Source: Basidiobolus meristosporus CBS 931.73 (taxonomy: Eukaryota > Basidiobolomycota > Basidiobolomycetes > Basidiobolales > Basidiobolaceae). Taken from it: a stretch of DNA of 64,000 nucleotides. The stretch lies in assembly GCA_002104905.1 (NCBI GenBank), contig MCFE01000381.1, positions 1-64,000 of the forward strand. The letters run 5' to 3'. Below are positions 29,807-42,318 of the stretch, piece after piece. Made by a program: the position numbers and the translations under genes. Position 1 is the stretch's first letter; the number at the start of each line of letters is the position of its first letter. The notes below the pieces were generated by a model. That model searched no databases and was not told the DNA's origin. It was given only the letters and a program-made list of their open reading frames with translations.

Positions 29807-30095
29807 CACTTATTGGTATATTGAATGTAAAAGTAGTATTTATACTTCTACATGGTTTTGGCAGAACAAACACATAAAGTATATTTAGGAAGTACCCAAT
29901 AGCATGTGTGAGAAATTTGGGGCTGTTTGGACAACTCTTAGAATTCTCTCACTTGGGGTACCTGATACCCTGGTGAAAATATTTCAAATAAGTCCCAACA
30001 AGGAGCTTGGCCAGTATTCTCAGAGATTTGTAGGTAATGATCTAAGTAACCAAGTCAGGTGATTGTTTTGGTGGAATTTCAAATTTCCACAACAA
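29807..30095 (-). repeat. Older antisense copia LTR, right part
   Basis: Reverse complement of the copia LTR from its CACTTA... region to its start (ends ...TTCCACAACA). Its missing tip is the antisense fragment at 25,091-25,120, on the other side of copia-1. So this is one LTR split by the copia-1 insertion. It is clearly more diverged than the copia-1 LTRs. Confidence 0.8.
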
Positions 30096-30491
30096 TTGCA
30101 CCCAGCAAGTGCACTACTCAATCCCCTTTAGAAGTATTGGACTAATCTTTTGGGCTCAGCCTCCACCATGGGGGTACTCATATGAATTGATCTTTATTGA
30201 GGCTCCAGGAGCTTCTTTTATGCATTTAGCCAGCTCAATTTCCAAGTAAATATATTAGACTTGTTCCATTAGATAATGTCACATTGAGCCATGAATGCCA
30301 AATGATGCCATAGTGTGCCAGGAAGGCCAAGTGGACCAGTACTTGGCCACAGAGTGTGAAATATAGTGCTTCATCTTCATGCAAAGCAGCCCCTGTGTTT
30401 GACCTGTTGTGCTGGAGAAAATTCATTTTTTGACCTTTTTTTTGGATCAATGTTGTGCAGGATGTGTAAAAGAACAGAAGGACTGAAGACC
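30096..30491. other. Unassigned repeat-flanking DNA
   Basis: No gene. Contains the 20-mer TATATTAGACTTGTTCCATT (30,251-30,270), which recurs exactly at 57,071-57,090 and in related antisense form near 60,343-60,360, hinting at a shared DNA-transposon end. Confidence 0.45.
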
Positions 30492-30743
30492 TGCATCTGG
30501 TACTCAATACCCATGGCACTCTGATTCTAGCTCCTGTGGCTTGTAACATGTCCCAAAAATGCATGGCACTATCTTGGTCCACTGGCACTATCTGGCATTA
30601 TAAGTGTTTTGTATATGTTTTACTCTAGGGCTAATATTTAAATATAGTTCCAGTGGACCAAGATAGTGCCATGCATTTTTGGGACATGTTACAAGCCACA
30701 GGAGCTAGAATCAGAGTGACATGGGTATTGAGTACCAGATGCA
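30492..30743. repeat. Long perfect-stem inverted repeat (94-bp arms)
   Basis: Arm 1 at 30,492-30,585 and arm 2 at 30,650-30,743 are reverse complements with about one mismatch, separated by 64 nt. The arms contain GGCACTATC, and the loop opens with CACTATCTGGCA. It could fold into a long hairpin RNA or be a foldback/MITE-type element. Confidence 0.85.
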
Positions 30744-30780
30744 TATATTCATTCCTTCTGTTCTCTTACACATCATGCAC

Positions 30781-32146
30781 TGTTGGAAAAATTTGTATTC
30801 CACCTAAATATTCACCTAACTTAGTCACTTAGATCATTACCTTCAAATCCTAGGGAAAACTGACCAAATTCCTTGTTGGGATTTACTTAGAATATTTTCA
30901 CCAAAATACCAGGTACCCAGAACATGAAAATTCTCAAAGTTGCCCAAACAGCCCCAAACTTTGCATGCATGCTCTTGGGACCTTTGCTAACTTATTCTAC
31001 ATGTTTGCTATGCCAAGATCATGTAAGGTATAAATAATACTTTTGCATTCAGTAAATCTTTAAGTGAGAACCACATAATCTACTTGTCCTCCCAATCACT
31101 TCCAATATCTCTAAGACTCTTACAACCGGTTATTAGCCCTGAACTGTCACTCTCTACAATGTCTACTACTGCTATTATTTGAATCTCTCCTTCTGCTGAA
31201 AAGTTGGATGGATCTAACTACCAAGTGTGGAAAGTGAAGATGAATATGAAGATGCTGCTACAAGAAAGAGGCCTTTGGGATATTGTCATAGGAGAAGAAT
31301 GCCCTCCTAAAAATGTGGGAGAGGAGGCCTTGAGGTACCTGAAGAAAGAACAAAGTGCATTTAACTGCATTTGCATTAAGGTCAAAGACAAATTGCTACT
31401 TCAATGCTCATGAGCAAAAACAGCAATGAATGCTTGAACGGCATTGGATGACACCTACCAGTCATGTTCAGCTTCTAAGAAAATGTATCTGAGACAAAAA
31501 TTCTTTACTACAAAGATACAGCCTGGAGAAGAAATGAAAAGTTTAATTAACAGAATTACCTTGCTGGTAGATGAAATGCAATCTGTTGGCATACTAACTA
31601 CTGATGAGGATATGATAGTTACCATCCTGAATAGCTTGACAGACTAGTTTCAGGGCCTTGTATCAGCCCTAGAGTGCAGAACTGAATATTTGACCTTAAA
31701 TTACATATATGGAAGGCTCCTGGATGAAGAATTAAGAAAATCAAGTGCTTATAAGAAGGAAGAAGAAAATGCTTTAATAAGCAATGATAACCAACAAAGG
31801 AGGTACCCAAGACCCTACAAAGGCAACAGTAACCTGTTTGCAACTACTGCCAAAGGAAATGACACACATCAGACTGGTGTCTCAAAAAGAGAGGTAATCA
31901 GCAAAAGAAGCCTGAATATGGAAATGCTGCAACAACTGAAGATAGACTATTCATATCTGCACTAAATATGACCACAAACAAGGATTCTCAGCCATGGTAT
32001 ACTGACTCTGGGGCATCTGAGCACTTTACCCACCAAAAAGAACTTTTTACCCAATATCAAGAAATTCCAATTAAGAAGGTTTTCATGGGTGACAATAGAG
32101 CACTTGATGCAGTGGGAGAAGGGACTATCCAAGTAAACCTTAGAAG
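30781..32146 (+). mobile_element. Copia-2, 5' part (LTR, gag, start of protease)
   Basis: The LTR at 30,781-31,126 (TGTTGGAAAAATTTG...) is followed by gag (SNYQVWKVKM from about 31,216), then the protease motif YTDSGASEHF (about 32,000). Several stops and frame changes are visible. It is interrupted at 32,146 by copia-3 and resumes at 39,800 with the protease-to-integrase region, so both pieces are one element. Confidence 0.9.
32142..32146. repeat. Target-site duplication of copia-3, left
   Basis: AGAAG before copia-3. AGAAA at 39,800-39,804 after it, one mismatch. Confidence 0.6.
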
Positions 32147-32956
32147 TGTTGTAAAGTTTGTATTTCCACCTAAATATTAACCTAACTTAGCCACTTAGAT
32201 CATTACCTTCAAATCCTAGAGAATACTGACCAAATTCCTTGTTGGGATTTACTTAGAATATTTTCACCAAAATACCAGGTACCCAGAACATGAAAATTTG
32301 CAAAGTTGCCCAAACAGCCCCAAACTTTGCACACATGTTCTTGGGACCTTCCTTAGCATATCTTGCATGTTTGTTATGCCAAGACCAAATAAAAGTACAA
32401 ATACTACTTTTACATTCAACAAATCATTAAGTGAAAACCACATAATCTACTTGTCCTCCCAAACACTTCCAATATCTCCAAGACTCTTACAACATGTTAT
32501 GAGCCCCAAGCTGTCACTCTCTGCAATGTCTAATACTGCTATTACTGGAATTTTTCCCTCTGCTGAAAAGTTGGTTGGATCTAACTACCAAGTGTGGAAG
32601 GTGAAGATGAAGATGCTGCTACAAGAAAGAGACCTTTAGGATATTGTCATGGGAGAAGAATGCCTCCTCAAAAATGTGGGAGAGGAAGCCTTAAAGTACC
32701 AGAAGAAAGAACAAAGTGCCTTTAACTGCATTTGCCCTAATGTTAAAGACAAATTGCTAATTCAATGCTCAAGAGCAAAAATAGAAAAGAATGCCTGGAA
32801 GGCATTAGAAGACACCTACCAGTCATGTTCAGCTGCTAAGAAAATGTATCTGAGACAAAAATTCTTTGCTACAAAGATGCTGTCACAAGACGAAATGAAA
32901 AATCTAATTAACAGAATTACCCTGCTGGTAGATGAGATGGAATTTGTGGGTGTACC

Positions 32957-34034
32957 TGTAGTGGGGTCACAGTGGCACCCACAGGTGGATGTGCTCATTC
33001 TCATACATTCACTTCCCTAAAAAGGATTACCCCCCTATATTAGTATCATCCCAAATTTGCAATAGTTCCTATTTTTGTCTATGTGATTATTACTATGCAA
33101 CCTGACAAACTATTTGTCACTATTAACCCATTGCACAAGCTATTCTTATTCCTTGCCAAGATGCCAAGATAAGATAGTTACCATATAAGGCAAGTGCCCC
33201 AACAGTGCCCATGTCATGTGGCTGTCTTGGTTTCATAACCCTCCTATCCTACTGCCATAAGAGGCAACCACATGACACAGGGTTTCATATTACCACTACC
33301 TGATTGGCTAGGTGCTAATATGTCTCATGGAACAATCTGCCAAGAATTTACGCTATTTTTAGTACACAATGACATGATTGGCTGTCTACTACCTTCTGGA
33401 AACTTCTGAAAAGTATTTTCTAGCAAGAATTTGAGCAGCAAAAAAGTATATAAGGGAGGCTATCCCTTAAAATAAATCATCCCTCTTCCAATATTCCAAC
33501 TTATTGATTAGTGAGATCACCACTGCCTATTACCACTATTTTCTGACTCAGACCTGATGATACTCCCAGGAAACCGCACTGACAGCCAACTGACCTTGGA
33601 GGCACTACTTGTGAGGAATACTCAGAGTAGGTATATTTTTTTATATTTGTTTGTTTTCCCAAGTTTGTTCTTGTACAGGCAGAGATACTTTTCAGTCTTT
33701 GTAACTACTGGTCAAAGCTGCATTCTTATCAAGTCCCTGTTGGTAGAGTTTACAGTTGTTTTGACTTTGGAAGCTTAGGTACATTGTCATCTCAAAGGAT
33801 GTCAAAGCCATTATAAACTTTTGTTAAGATGCCAACTAAGTTGGGGATTGTAGTTCAATAGTTTTCCCTTGACAAGCTTGAGGCTTTATCCCCCTCCACA
33901 TTAGATTAGACAAAAGACCCAGTATTCCTAGCAAGCTTTTGCCAGAGGTTATTGCACCCAGTGAACACCCCACACACACTCATACTTGAGAAGTGTTGGC
34001 TGTATTTTTCCCTTTGGACTTATACACCACCACA
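32957..34034 (+). mobile_element. Solo LTR, LTR-I-like, in copia-3 gag
   Basis: 1,078 bp from TGTAGTGGGGTCACAG to CACCACCACA, flanked by the 5-bp duplication GTACC (32,952-32,956 and 34,035-34,039). No internal coding region, so a solo LTR left by LTR-LTR recombination. Includes a TATATAAGGGAGGCTATCCC promoter-like block near 33,448. Confidence 0.9.
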
Positions 34035-34203
34035 GTACCAATCTACTGATGAGGATGTGGTAGTTACCATCCTGAATAGCCTGACAGACAAGTTTCAGGG
34101 CCTTGTATCAGCCCTAGAGTCTAGAACTGAAGATTTGACCTTAAATTACATATATGGAAGGCTCCTGGATGAAGAATTAGGAAAATCAAGTGCTAGTAAG
34201 AAG

Positions 34204-35360
34204 TGTTGTGTTGTATTATGATTAGTTTGGGGCTTGTTCTACAATGTAGAGGCTAATCAACAATATACAACAACTTCCAGTATGCTAATACTGAAATAGT
34301 TTATTGGGAGTTTGATATACCAATAGAAGATATAACTTTAACTAATTTCCTCAATCTTGGGCTCAAAATATACTGTAGGCAGTGTTTATCACTTCTACAG
34401 CAGTGTTCTGACCTTCTGTTGAACTAATGGGCTTATTTGGAAGTCACTTTCCTTTCTGAGAAAATATTTCCTAATATGGAAATTCTGAACTCCCCTTTAA
34501 CCCAAAGGGGTGCGTTGTAGAAGTCTCTAAAGGGGTCTTTAGACCTAAAGGGGTGTTTTAGAGTAAAGGGGCTTCTTGTAGTGGTCTCTAAAGTGGACTT
34601 TACACTAAAGGGGTGCCTAAAGGGGCTTCTTTAGAGTAAAGGGGTTTCTTAAAGGGGTATCTAAAGGGGTTTCTTAGAGGGGACTTTTCCAACAGAAAAG
34701 TGGTAGTTTCTTGTAGAACTTAGATTTGATTCTTGTGAGCTTTGCAGTCTCTTTACTGATGTAGTACCGATCAAAGTCAGAATACTCAACAGTGCAAGTG
34801 ATGCAGGGGAAGTCTTATAACCTTTAAACTTGTAATTGTAGTGTGGAGATTCTGGAAAGAGAGGCTCTCTCTTTTTTTTTCAGCTGGGGAAGTCATATAT
34901 ATGAAAATTTTGAAGGATCAAAGTTTTTGGGCAATTGCGCAAGCAATACACGTGATACAAAGCTAAAAATTTGCAGTGGCGCAGATCGGACATAGGCGCA
35001 GCACCTGTGGAGATTTCAAGTGATTTGATTGGCTGGTTCGAAAGTTACACGCGATCAAAGTCACCATAGTAATCCTAGCAATAAGGCATAGTATATATAA
35101 TAGTTGGACTCTTTTGGTTATAACTCCTTAAGTACTGCTTCAAATGAGCTGTAATTTGAAACATGTGTTGGCTACTACGTGTTCTGTATGACATAATATT
35201 CTTGGGTGGATTGCTTGTCAGGGTCTGGAGCATTTGTTCTTCAAAGTTGGAAGTTCTTGATCTTTCACTTGTGTGTTATGATAGCAAAAAGCAAAATAAA
35301 GAAATGAGTGCAATATTGGTTTAGAGATACTGTAGTAATGGAATACTTTCCATTACCACA
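34204..35360 (-). mobile_element. Solo LTR-II (antisense) in copia-3
   Basis: 1,157 bp. The antisense LTR-II starts TGTTGTGTTGTATTATG and ends CCATTACCACA. It is flanked by the 4-bp duplication GAAG (34,200-34,203; 35,361-35,364). It contains the AAAGGGG repeat array (34,500-34,680). No internal coding region. Confidence 0.92.
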
Positions 35361-36169
35361 GAAGGAAGAAGAAAATGCTTTAATAAGCAATGATAACCAA
35401 CAAAGAAGGTACCCAAGACCCTACAAAGGCAACAGCAACCTGTTTTGCAACTACTGCCAAAAGTAAGGACACACATCAGACCGGTGTCTCAAAGAGAAAG
35501 ATAATCTATAAAAGAAGCCTGAATATGGAAATGCTGCAACAACTGAAGATAGACTACTCATATCTGCACTAAATATGACCACAAACAATGATTCTCAGAC
35601 GTGGTATATTGACTCTGGAGCATCTCAACACTTTACACACCAAAAAGAACTTTTTACCCAATATCAAGAAATTCCAATAAGAAGGTTTTCCTGGGTGACA
35701 ATAGAACACTTGATGCAGTGGGAGAAGGAACTATCCAAGTAAGCCTAAGAACCAGTGAAGAATGCCATACACTGACCCTTAAAGAAGTACTCTATGTGCC
35801 AGAAATAGCCAAGAACCTATTATCTGTAAGCAAGGTCACTGCAGAAGGACTCAGTTACAGCTTTGACAATTCTGGATGCATGATCACTGATCAAAATGGT
35901 GCCCATATTGCTTTGGGTATCAGAGATCAGAACCTATACAAGTTGACTTATATTCCATCATATTTGGAAGCCAATATAAGTAACTTAAATGAAGAAACAC
36001 CAATGGTTTGGCATCCCCCAGCTAACTTGGAGCACTGTGAAGCCTGCATATAAGGGAAACAAGCCAGAAAACTGTTCAAGAGCTTTGGGTTGATCAAAAC
36101 TAAGAAAAAATTAGATCTAATTCTTTCAGATCTGTGTGAACCTATGCAAAATTTATCCTTGGGTGGTGT

Positions 36170-36974
36170 GGTAGGGTAAACATACCTCCCACTGACAAGT
36201 TTATTCATATAGTCATTATGATATACTTATCCATATTTTAACTTATCAGTATTATCCCATTCTCCTTTTGCCCATATTATCAGTATTATCCCCAAATGAT
36301 CTTTACCCTAATAAGCTATCAACATTAGTTATCCCAGATGTTATTCAGCTTTGTGATCAGTATATGTATTGACATAAGGCAAGTACTGGCGTCAGTACCT
36401 GTGACACATGACCTAGGTCTGTATTACCATCCCTACTATTTCAATACCATATATGGTATCTCTATGTTGCACAGGTTTCAGACTGCTGATTCCTGATTGG
36501 TTGAATGTGCTGTGCCTTTTAGAACCTTCCAGGACATTCTTGGCATATTTTTAGCTCATAGTGATGTCATCAAGAATTCCACTGACACCTAGAATCTTCT
36601 AGAACCTTGTCATTGGTAATCACTTGGCAACCAGGAAAAGTATTTAAGGGAAAGCAATCCCTCATCAATAAGTCATCCCTTCTATCAGTAACACATCTAC
36701 CTTATTGATTAGCAGTTGATCACTGCACCTGCCTTCAACAGTACATCTCAGACCTGCCATCAAGGAGCTTCTCAGGGTAGTGCACAAGACACACAGAGGC
36801 CTTTGGAGACACTTGGAGCACCTAGGAAGCTAGCAAAGCAGAAGCTTTTACCAAAGTGACATATTGACAAAGACACCAGCAGTTTAGACCCAGAGGTTAT
36901 TGCACCCATCAGACACCTAACATACCTTGAGTTGTGTAGCTTCTCCCAGGAATACCTCTACACCACCACAGCAG
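36170..36974 (+). mobile_element. LTR-III, solo, in copia-3 integrase
   Basis: About 805 bp from TGTGGTAGGGTAAAC to ...CACCACCACAGCA, interrupting the integrase region. It is related to LTR-I in its middle part (ATACCATATATGGTAT palindrome, AGAACCTTCC block) but has a different 5' end. Exact borders and target duplication are unclear. Confidence 0.75.
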
Positions 36975-39799
36975 GATAAATTATTTAATAACTTTTACTG
37001 ATGATTATACAAGATACACATGGGTCTACTGCATAGAGAGAATGGAAGAAGCTCTGTCTAAGTTCAGGGAGTTTAAAGCCATGGTGGAGAGAGAAACTGG
37101 TGAAAAAATCAAGAAAATACGCTCTGACAATGGTGGAGAATATACCTCAAAACTCTTCATCCACTTCTGCAAGATTCATGGGATAAAGCAAGAGACTACT
37201 GTACCATACTCCCCACAGCAAAATGAAGTAGCAGAACATGCTAACAGATCAATAATTGATATGGCAAGATCTATGATCCATGATCAAAAATTATCCTATG
37301 ATTTTTGAGCGGAATCAGTTGCCACAGCTGTATATCTTAAAAATAGAAGTTATAACAGAATACTTTGTGATTCTACTCCATTTAAAGCATGGCATGGACA
37401 CAGACTAAGTGTAGAACATCTAAGAATATTTGGGTGTACAGCATATGCCAAGAAACTGCCCGGAAATCAGTCAAAATTTGAGCCAAAAGGTGTAATATGC
37501 ATATTTTTGGGCTACTGCAATGAGAGCAAAGCATACAGACTCTACAATATCAAAGCAAAGAAGCTGATCAAGTCCAGGGATGTGTTGTTTTATGAAAAAT
37601 CAAAATTTTCACTAAAATGACATCAGATGATCACAAAAATTTGATATCAAGTCCACCAACGGCCAGGACTGAATCAGAGAAAAATAATGAAAGTTTTTTC
37701 ACTCCCAAGGGCTCTACAGCCATGGTTCAGCCAGAATCAGTGCCCAGGTATATCCCAGAAGTGATCATTCCAGTATCAAATGCCCAGAGATCCAGTTGGA
37801 CAAGAAAATAGCCCAAATTACTATATCAGTGAGAGTACAAACTTAGCCTATGCCTATTCAGTACATATTGATGAACCCCAGACAATAAAAGAGGCCCTAA
37901 ATAGCCCTCAGACAATGTTTTGGAGATCTGCAATGACTGAGGAATATCATTCCTGATGGAAAATCAAACTTGGGACTTAGTCAAATTACCAATCAACCAA
38001 AAATCAATTGGATGCAGATGGGTCTTCAAGACAAAATACAAGGTTGATGGTACAATTGAAAGATACAAAGCAAGACTTGTGGCCAAAGAATACTCTCAAA
38101 CAAAAGGACTTGACTATACTGAGACCTTTGCACCGGTAGCCAAGTGTAATTCCATCAGATTAATATTAGCTATTGCAGCCAAATATAAGATTTTTATTCA
38201 TCAAATGGATGTAAAAGCTGCATTTTTGAATGGAGAACTTAATTAGAACATGTATATGGACCAGCTTGATGGGTTTGTTGACCAAGATAACCCCCATTTG
38301 GTCTGCAAGCTTAAAAAGTCACTATATGGTCTCAAACAATCACCACAGGCCTGGAATCGCAAGATAGATTCTTATTTGGAATATTTGAGTTTCAAATGGA
38401 GTAATGCTGACTATAGTATATACTATAAGCCAGACAGAGCAAATCTAGTTTTATTAGCTCTATATGTGGATGATCTTATTATAGCCATCAGTAACCTAGA
38501 AACACTGGAAGAGACTAAATCCAGCCTATCTAAAGAGTTCAAGATGTCCAAGCTAGGAGAACTTAGGTACCGCTTAGGGATTAAGTTATCCATATACAGA
38601 AGTACCCAGACTATCACCCTAAGTCAGTCCAAGTATATTGAAGATATACTAAAGAAGTACCAAATGGAAGACTGTAAACTGGCTGCTACCCCAATGGAGA
38701 CAAACCTTAACTTGGTCAAAGCTCAACCAAATGAAGAGAGCTTGGTGCCATCTGAAAGCCCTGACTTTCCTTATCAATCAACAGTCAGCAGTCTCATATA
38801 TATCTTGCTAGGAACACATCCAGATATTTCATATTCAGTGCGAGTTGTCAGCCAACATAATCAGAACTATAGATCTGATCATATTACAGCAGTTAAGTGG
38901 ATTTTTAGATACCTAAAAGGAACTGCTGATATCTGCCTAGTATAGACTTATAAGGATTTGGAACAGGATCTTGTGGGATACTCTGATGCTGATTGGGGAC
39001 AAAATTTAGAAGACAGAAGAACCACCACAGGATACGCTTTTCTTTACTGTCAAGGAGCAATTTCATGGAATTCAAGAAAGCAACCAACCATAGCACTTTT
39101 ACCACAGAGGCAGAGTATATGGCAGGCTGTGAAGCTACAAAAGAAGCAATGTGGTTAAGAAAGCTTTTTACCAATTTAGGCCTATGTGAAAATATGCCTA
39201 TTACTTTATTTCAAGATAAATAAGGATGAATTCAATTAGGTAGAAATCCAACTTTTCATCCCAGAACCAAGCACATAGTTATTAGACATCATTTCATACA
39301 TGAAGCAATAGAAAATAACTTGGTTAGCTTAGTTTGCTGTCCTACAGATGAAATGATTGCAGACATATTCACCAAATCATTAGCTAGAGACAAGTTTGAA
39401 TATCTTAGGTCAAATTAGGACTAGTCAGTATGAACATTTAGCGGAGTGGGAGTGTTGTAAAATTCTTATTTCCACCTAAATACTCTCCTAACTTAGCCAC
39501 TTGGATCATTACCTTCAAATCCTAGAGAATACTGACCAATTCCTGGTTGGGTTTTACTTAGAATATTTCCACCAAAATATCATGTATCCAGAACATGAAA
39601 ATTCTCAAAGTTGTCCAAACAGCCCCAAACTTTGCACACATGTTCTTGGGACCTTCCTTAGCCTATTCTAGGTGTTTGCTATGCCAGGACCATGTAAAAG
39701 TATAAATACTACTTTTACATTCAATATATCATTAAGTGAAAACCACATAATCTACTTGTCCTCCCAATCACTTCCAATATCTCCAAGACTCTTACAATA

Positions 39800-40977
39800 A
39801 GAAACAATGAGCAAAGCAATACACTGACCTTTAAAGAAGTACTATATGTACCAGAAATAGTCAAGAACCTACTATCTGTTAACAAGGCCACTGCAGAAGG
39901 ACTCAGTTTCAACTTTTACAATTCTGGATGCTAGATCACTGATCTAAATGGTGCCCATATTGCATTGGGTACATCAATTTTGATTATTTGCGCAAAATGA
40001 TCAAAGATCAGCTAATTTCTGGAGTGGAAATTGATCCCCCAGCTAATTTGGAGTACTGTGAAGCCTGCATATATGGGAAACAAGCCAGACAACTGTTCAA
40101 GAGCTCTGGGTTAACCAAAACTAATAAAAAATTAGATCTAATTCACTCAGATCTGTGTGGACCTATGCAAAATTTATCCTTAGGTGGGATGAAATATTTA
40201 ATCACTTTTACTGATGATTATACAAGATACATGTGGGTTTACTTCATGGAGAGAAAGGAAGAGGCTCTGTCTAAGTTCAGGGAGTTTAAAGCCATGGTGG
40301 AGAGAGAAACTGGAAGAAAAATCAAGAAAATACACTCTGACAATAGTGGAGAATGTACCTCAAACTCTTCATCCACTTCTGCAAAATTCATGGGATAAAG
40401 CAACTGACTACTGTACCATACTCCCCACAGCAAAATGTAGTAGCAGACCATGCTAACAGATCACTAATTGACATGGCAAAATCTTTGATCCATGATCAAA
40501 AATTATCCTATGATTTTTGGGCGGAATCAGTTACTGCTGCTGTATCACTTAAAAACAAGGATTATAACCAAATACTTTGTGATTCTGCTCCATTTGAAGC
40601 ATGGTATGGACACAGACTAAGTGCACAACATCTAAGAATATTGAGTGTACAGCATATGCCAAGATACTGCCTGGAAATCAGTCAAAATTTGAGCCAAAAA
40701 GTGTAATATGCATATTGTTGGGCCACAGCAATGCAAGTAAGGCATACAGACTTGACAATACCAAATAAAAGAAGCTGAGCAAGTCCAGGGATGTGTTGTT
40801 TGATGAAAATACAAAATTTTTCACTAAAATGACATCAGATGATGACAAAATTTAACCTCAAGTCCACCAATTGTCAGGATTGAATCAGAGCAAAATAATG
40901 AAAATTTTTTCACTCCCAAGGACTCTACAACCATGGTTCAGCCAGAGTCAGTGCCCAGGAATATCCCAGAAGTGATT
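39800..40977 (+). mobile_element. Copia-2, continuation (protease end to integrase)
   Basis: Resumes copia-2 after copia-3: LKEVLYVPEIAKNLL-type text, HCEAC-type pre-integrase, HSDLCGPM, and the integrase core (PQQN). It ends at 40,977, where an LTR-II begins (host text ...CCCAGAAGTGAT). Frames are broken in several places. The rest of copia-2 (RT, RNase H, 3' LTR) is not seen in the window. Confidence 0.85.
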
Positions 40978-42251
40978 TGTGCTAATGGAAAGTATTCCAT
41001 TACTACAATATCTCTAAACCAATATTGCACTTATTTCTTTATTTTGCTTTTTGCTATCGTAACACACAAGAGAAAGATCAAGAATTTCCAACTTTGAAGA
41101 GCAAATGCTCCAGACCCTGACAAGCAATCCACCCAAGAATATTATGTCATACAGAACACGTAGTAGCCAACACATGTTTCAAATTACAGCTCATTTGAAG
41201 CAGTACTTAAGGAGTTATGACCAAAAGAGTCCAACTATTATATATACTATGCCTTATTGCTAGGATTACTATGGTGACTTTGATTGCATGTAACTTTTGA
41301 ACCAGCCAATCATATCACGTGATATTTTCACAGGTGCTGCGCCTATGTCCGATCTGCGCCACTGCAAATTTTTAGCTTCGTGTCACGTGTATTGCTTGCG
41401 CAATTGCCCAAAAACTTTGATCCTTCAAAATTTTCATATATATGACTTCCCCAGCTGAAAAATAAAGAGAGAGCCTCTCTTTCCAGAATCTCCACACTAC
41501 AATTACAAGTTTAAAGGTTATAAGACTTCCCCTGCATCACTTGCACTGTTGAGTATTCTGACTTTGATCAGTACTACATCAGTAAAGAGACTGCAAAGCC
41601 CACAAGAATCCAATCTAAGTTCTACAAGCAACTACCACTTTTCTGTCGGAAAAGTCCCCTCTAAGAAGCCCCTTTACTCTAAAGACACCCCTTTAGACAC
41701 CCCTTTAGGTCTAAAGACCCCTTTAGACACCCCTTTAGGTCTAAAGACCCCTTTAGAGACCCCTTTAAGAAACCCCTTTACTCTAAAGAAGCCCCTTTAG
41801 GCACCCCTTTAGTGTAAAGTCCACTTTAGAGACCACTACAAGAAGCCCCTTTACTCTAAAGACACCCCTTTAGACACCCCTTTAGGTCTAAAGACCCCTT
41901 TAGAGACTTCTACAACACACCCCTTTAGGTTAAAGGGGAGTTCAGGATTTCCATATTAGGAAATATTTTCTCAGAAAGGAAAGTGACTTCCAAATAAGGA
42001 AAAGTTACTATAAAAGTAAATAAGCCCATTAGTCAACAGAAGGTCAGAACACTGCTGTAGAAGTGATAAACACTGCCTACAGTATATTTTGAGCCCAAGA
42101 TTGAGGAAATTAGTTAAAGTTATATCTTCTATTGGTATATCAAACTCCCAATAAACTATTTCAGTATTAGCATACTGGAAGTTGTTGTATATTGTTGATT
42201 AGCCTCTACATTGTAGAACAAGCCCCAAACTAATCATAATACAACACAACA
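40978..42251 (+). repeat. LTR-II, 5' LTR of a second Gypsy-type element
   Basis: 1,274 bp, TGTGCTAATGG...CACAACACAACA. It differs from the solo copies at 34,204 and 61,595 mainly by a longer CCCCTTTAG array (41,655-41,930). Immediately followed by AGAATTTGGTGGAGGACCTGGG, a candidate primer-binding site, so this is a 5' LTR rather than a solo LTR. Confidence 0.85.
41655..41930 (+). repeat. CCCCTTTAG repeat array inside LTR-II
   Basis: About 16 copies of CCCCT on one strand within 280 bp, in units such as GACACCCCTTTAG and GGTCTAAAGACCCCTTTAG. The same array in other lengths occurs in the antisense LTR-IIs at about 34,500-34,680 and 61,915-62,130. Confidence 0.9.
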
Positions 42252-42318
42252 AGAATTTGGTGGAGGACCTGGGTAGTTTGAACCTTTCACTATACAACCA
42301 TCAAGAAGCGTTACAAGA

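Larger units (their letters stand above)
32147..39799 (+). mobile_element. Copia-3 carrying three later LTR insertions
   Basis: LTRs at 32,147-32,494 and 39,453-39,799 (348 and 347 bp). Gag 32,523-32,956 is cut by a solo LTR (32,957-34,034). It resumes 34,035-34,203, is cut by a solo LTR-II (34,204-35,360), and resumes at 35,361 (zinc knuckle, protease WYIDSGASQHF, pre-integrase). It is cut again by an LTR-III (about 36,170-36,974) and continues with integrase (37,042 on), RT (QMDVKAAFLNGELN, YVDDLIIA), RNase H and the 3' LTR. Removing the three insertions restores colinearity with copia-1. Many stops and shifts make it inactive. Confidence 0.92.

Noticed and set aside
29455-30095. LTR/antisense-LTR palindrome as a self-primed reverse-transcription product.
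   Set aside because: Arms are too diverged, and the antisense LTR continues on the other side of copia-1, so simple nested insertion explains it.
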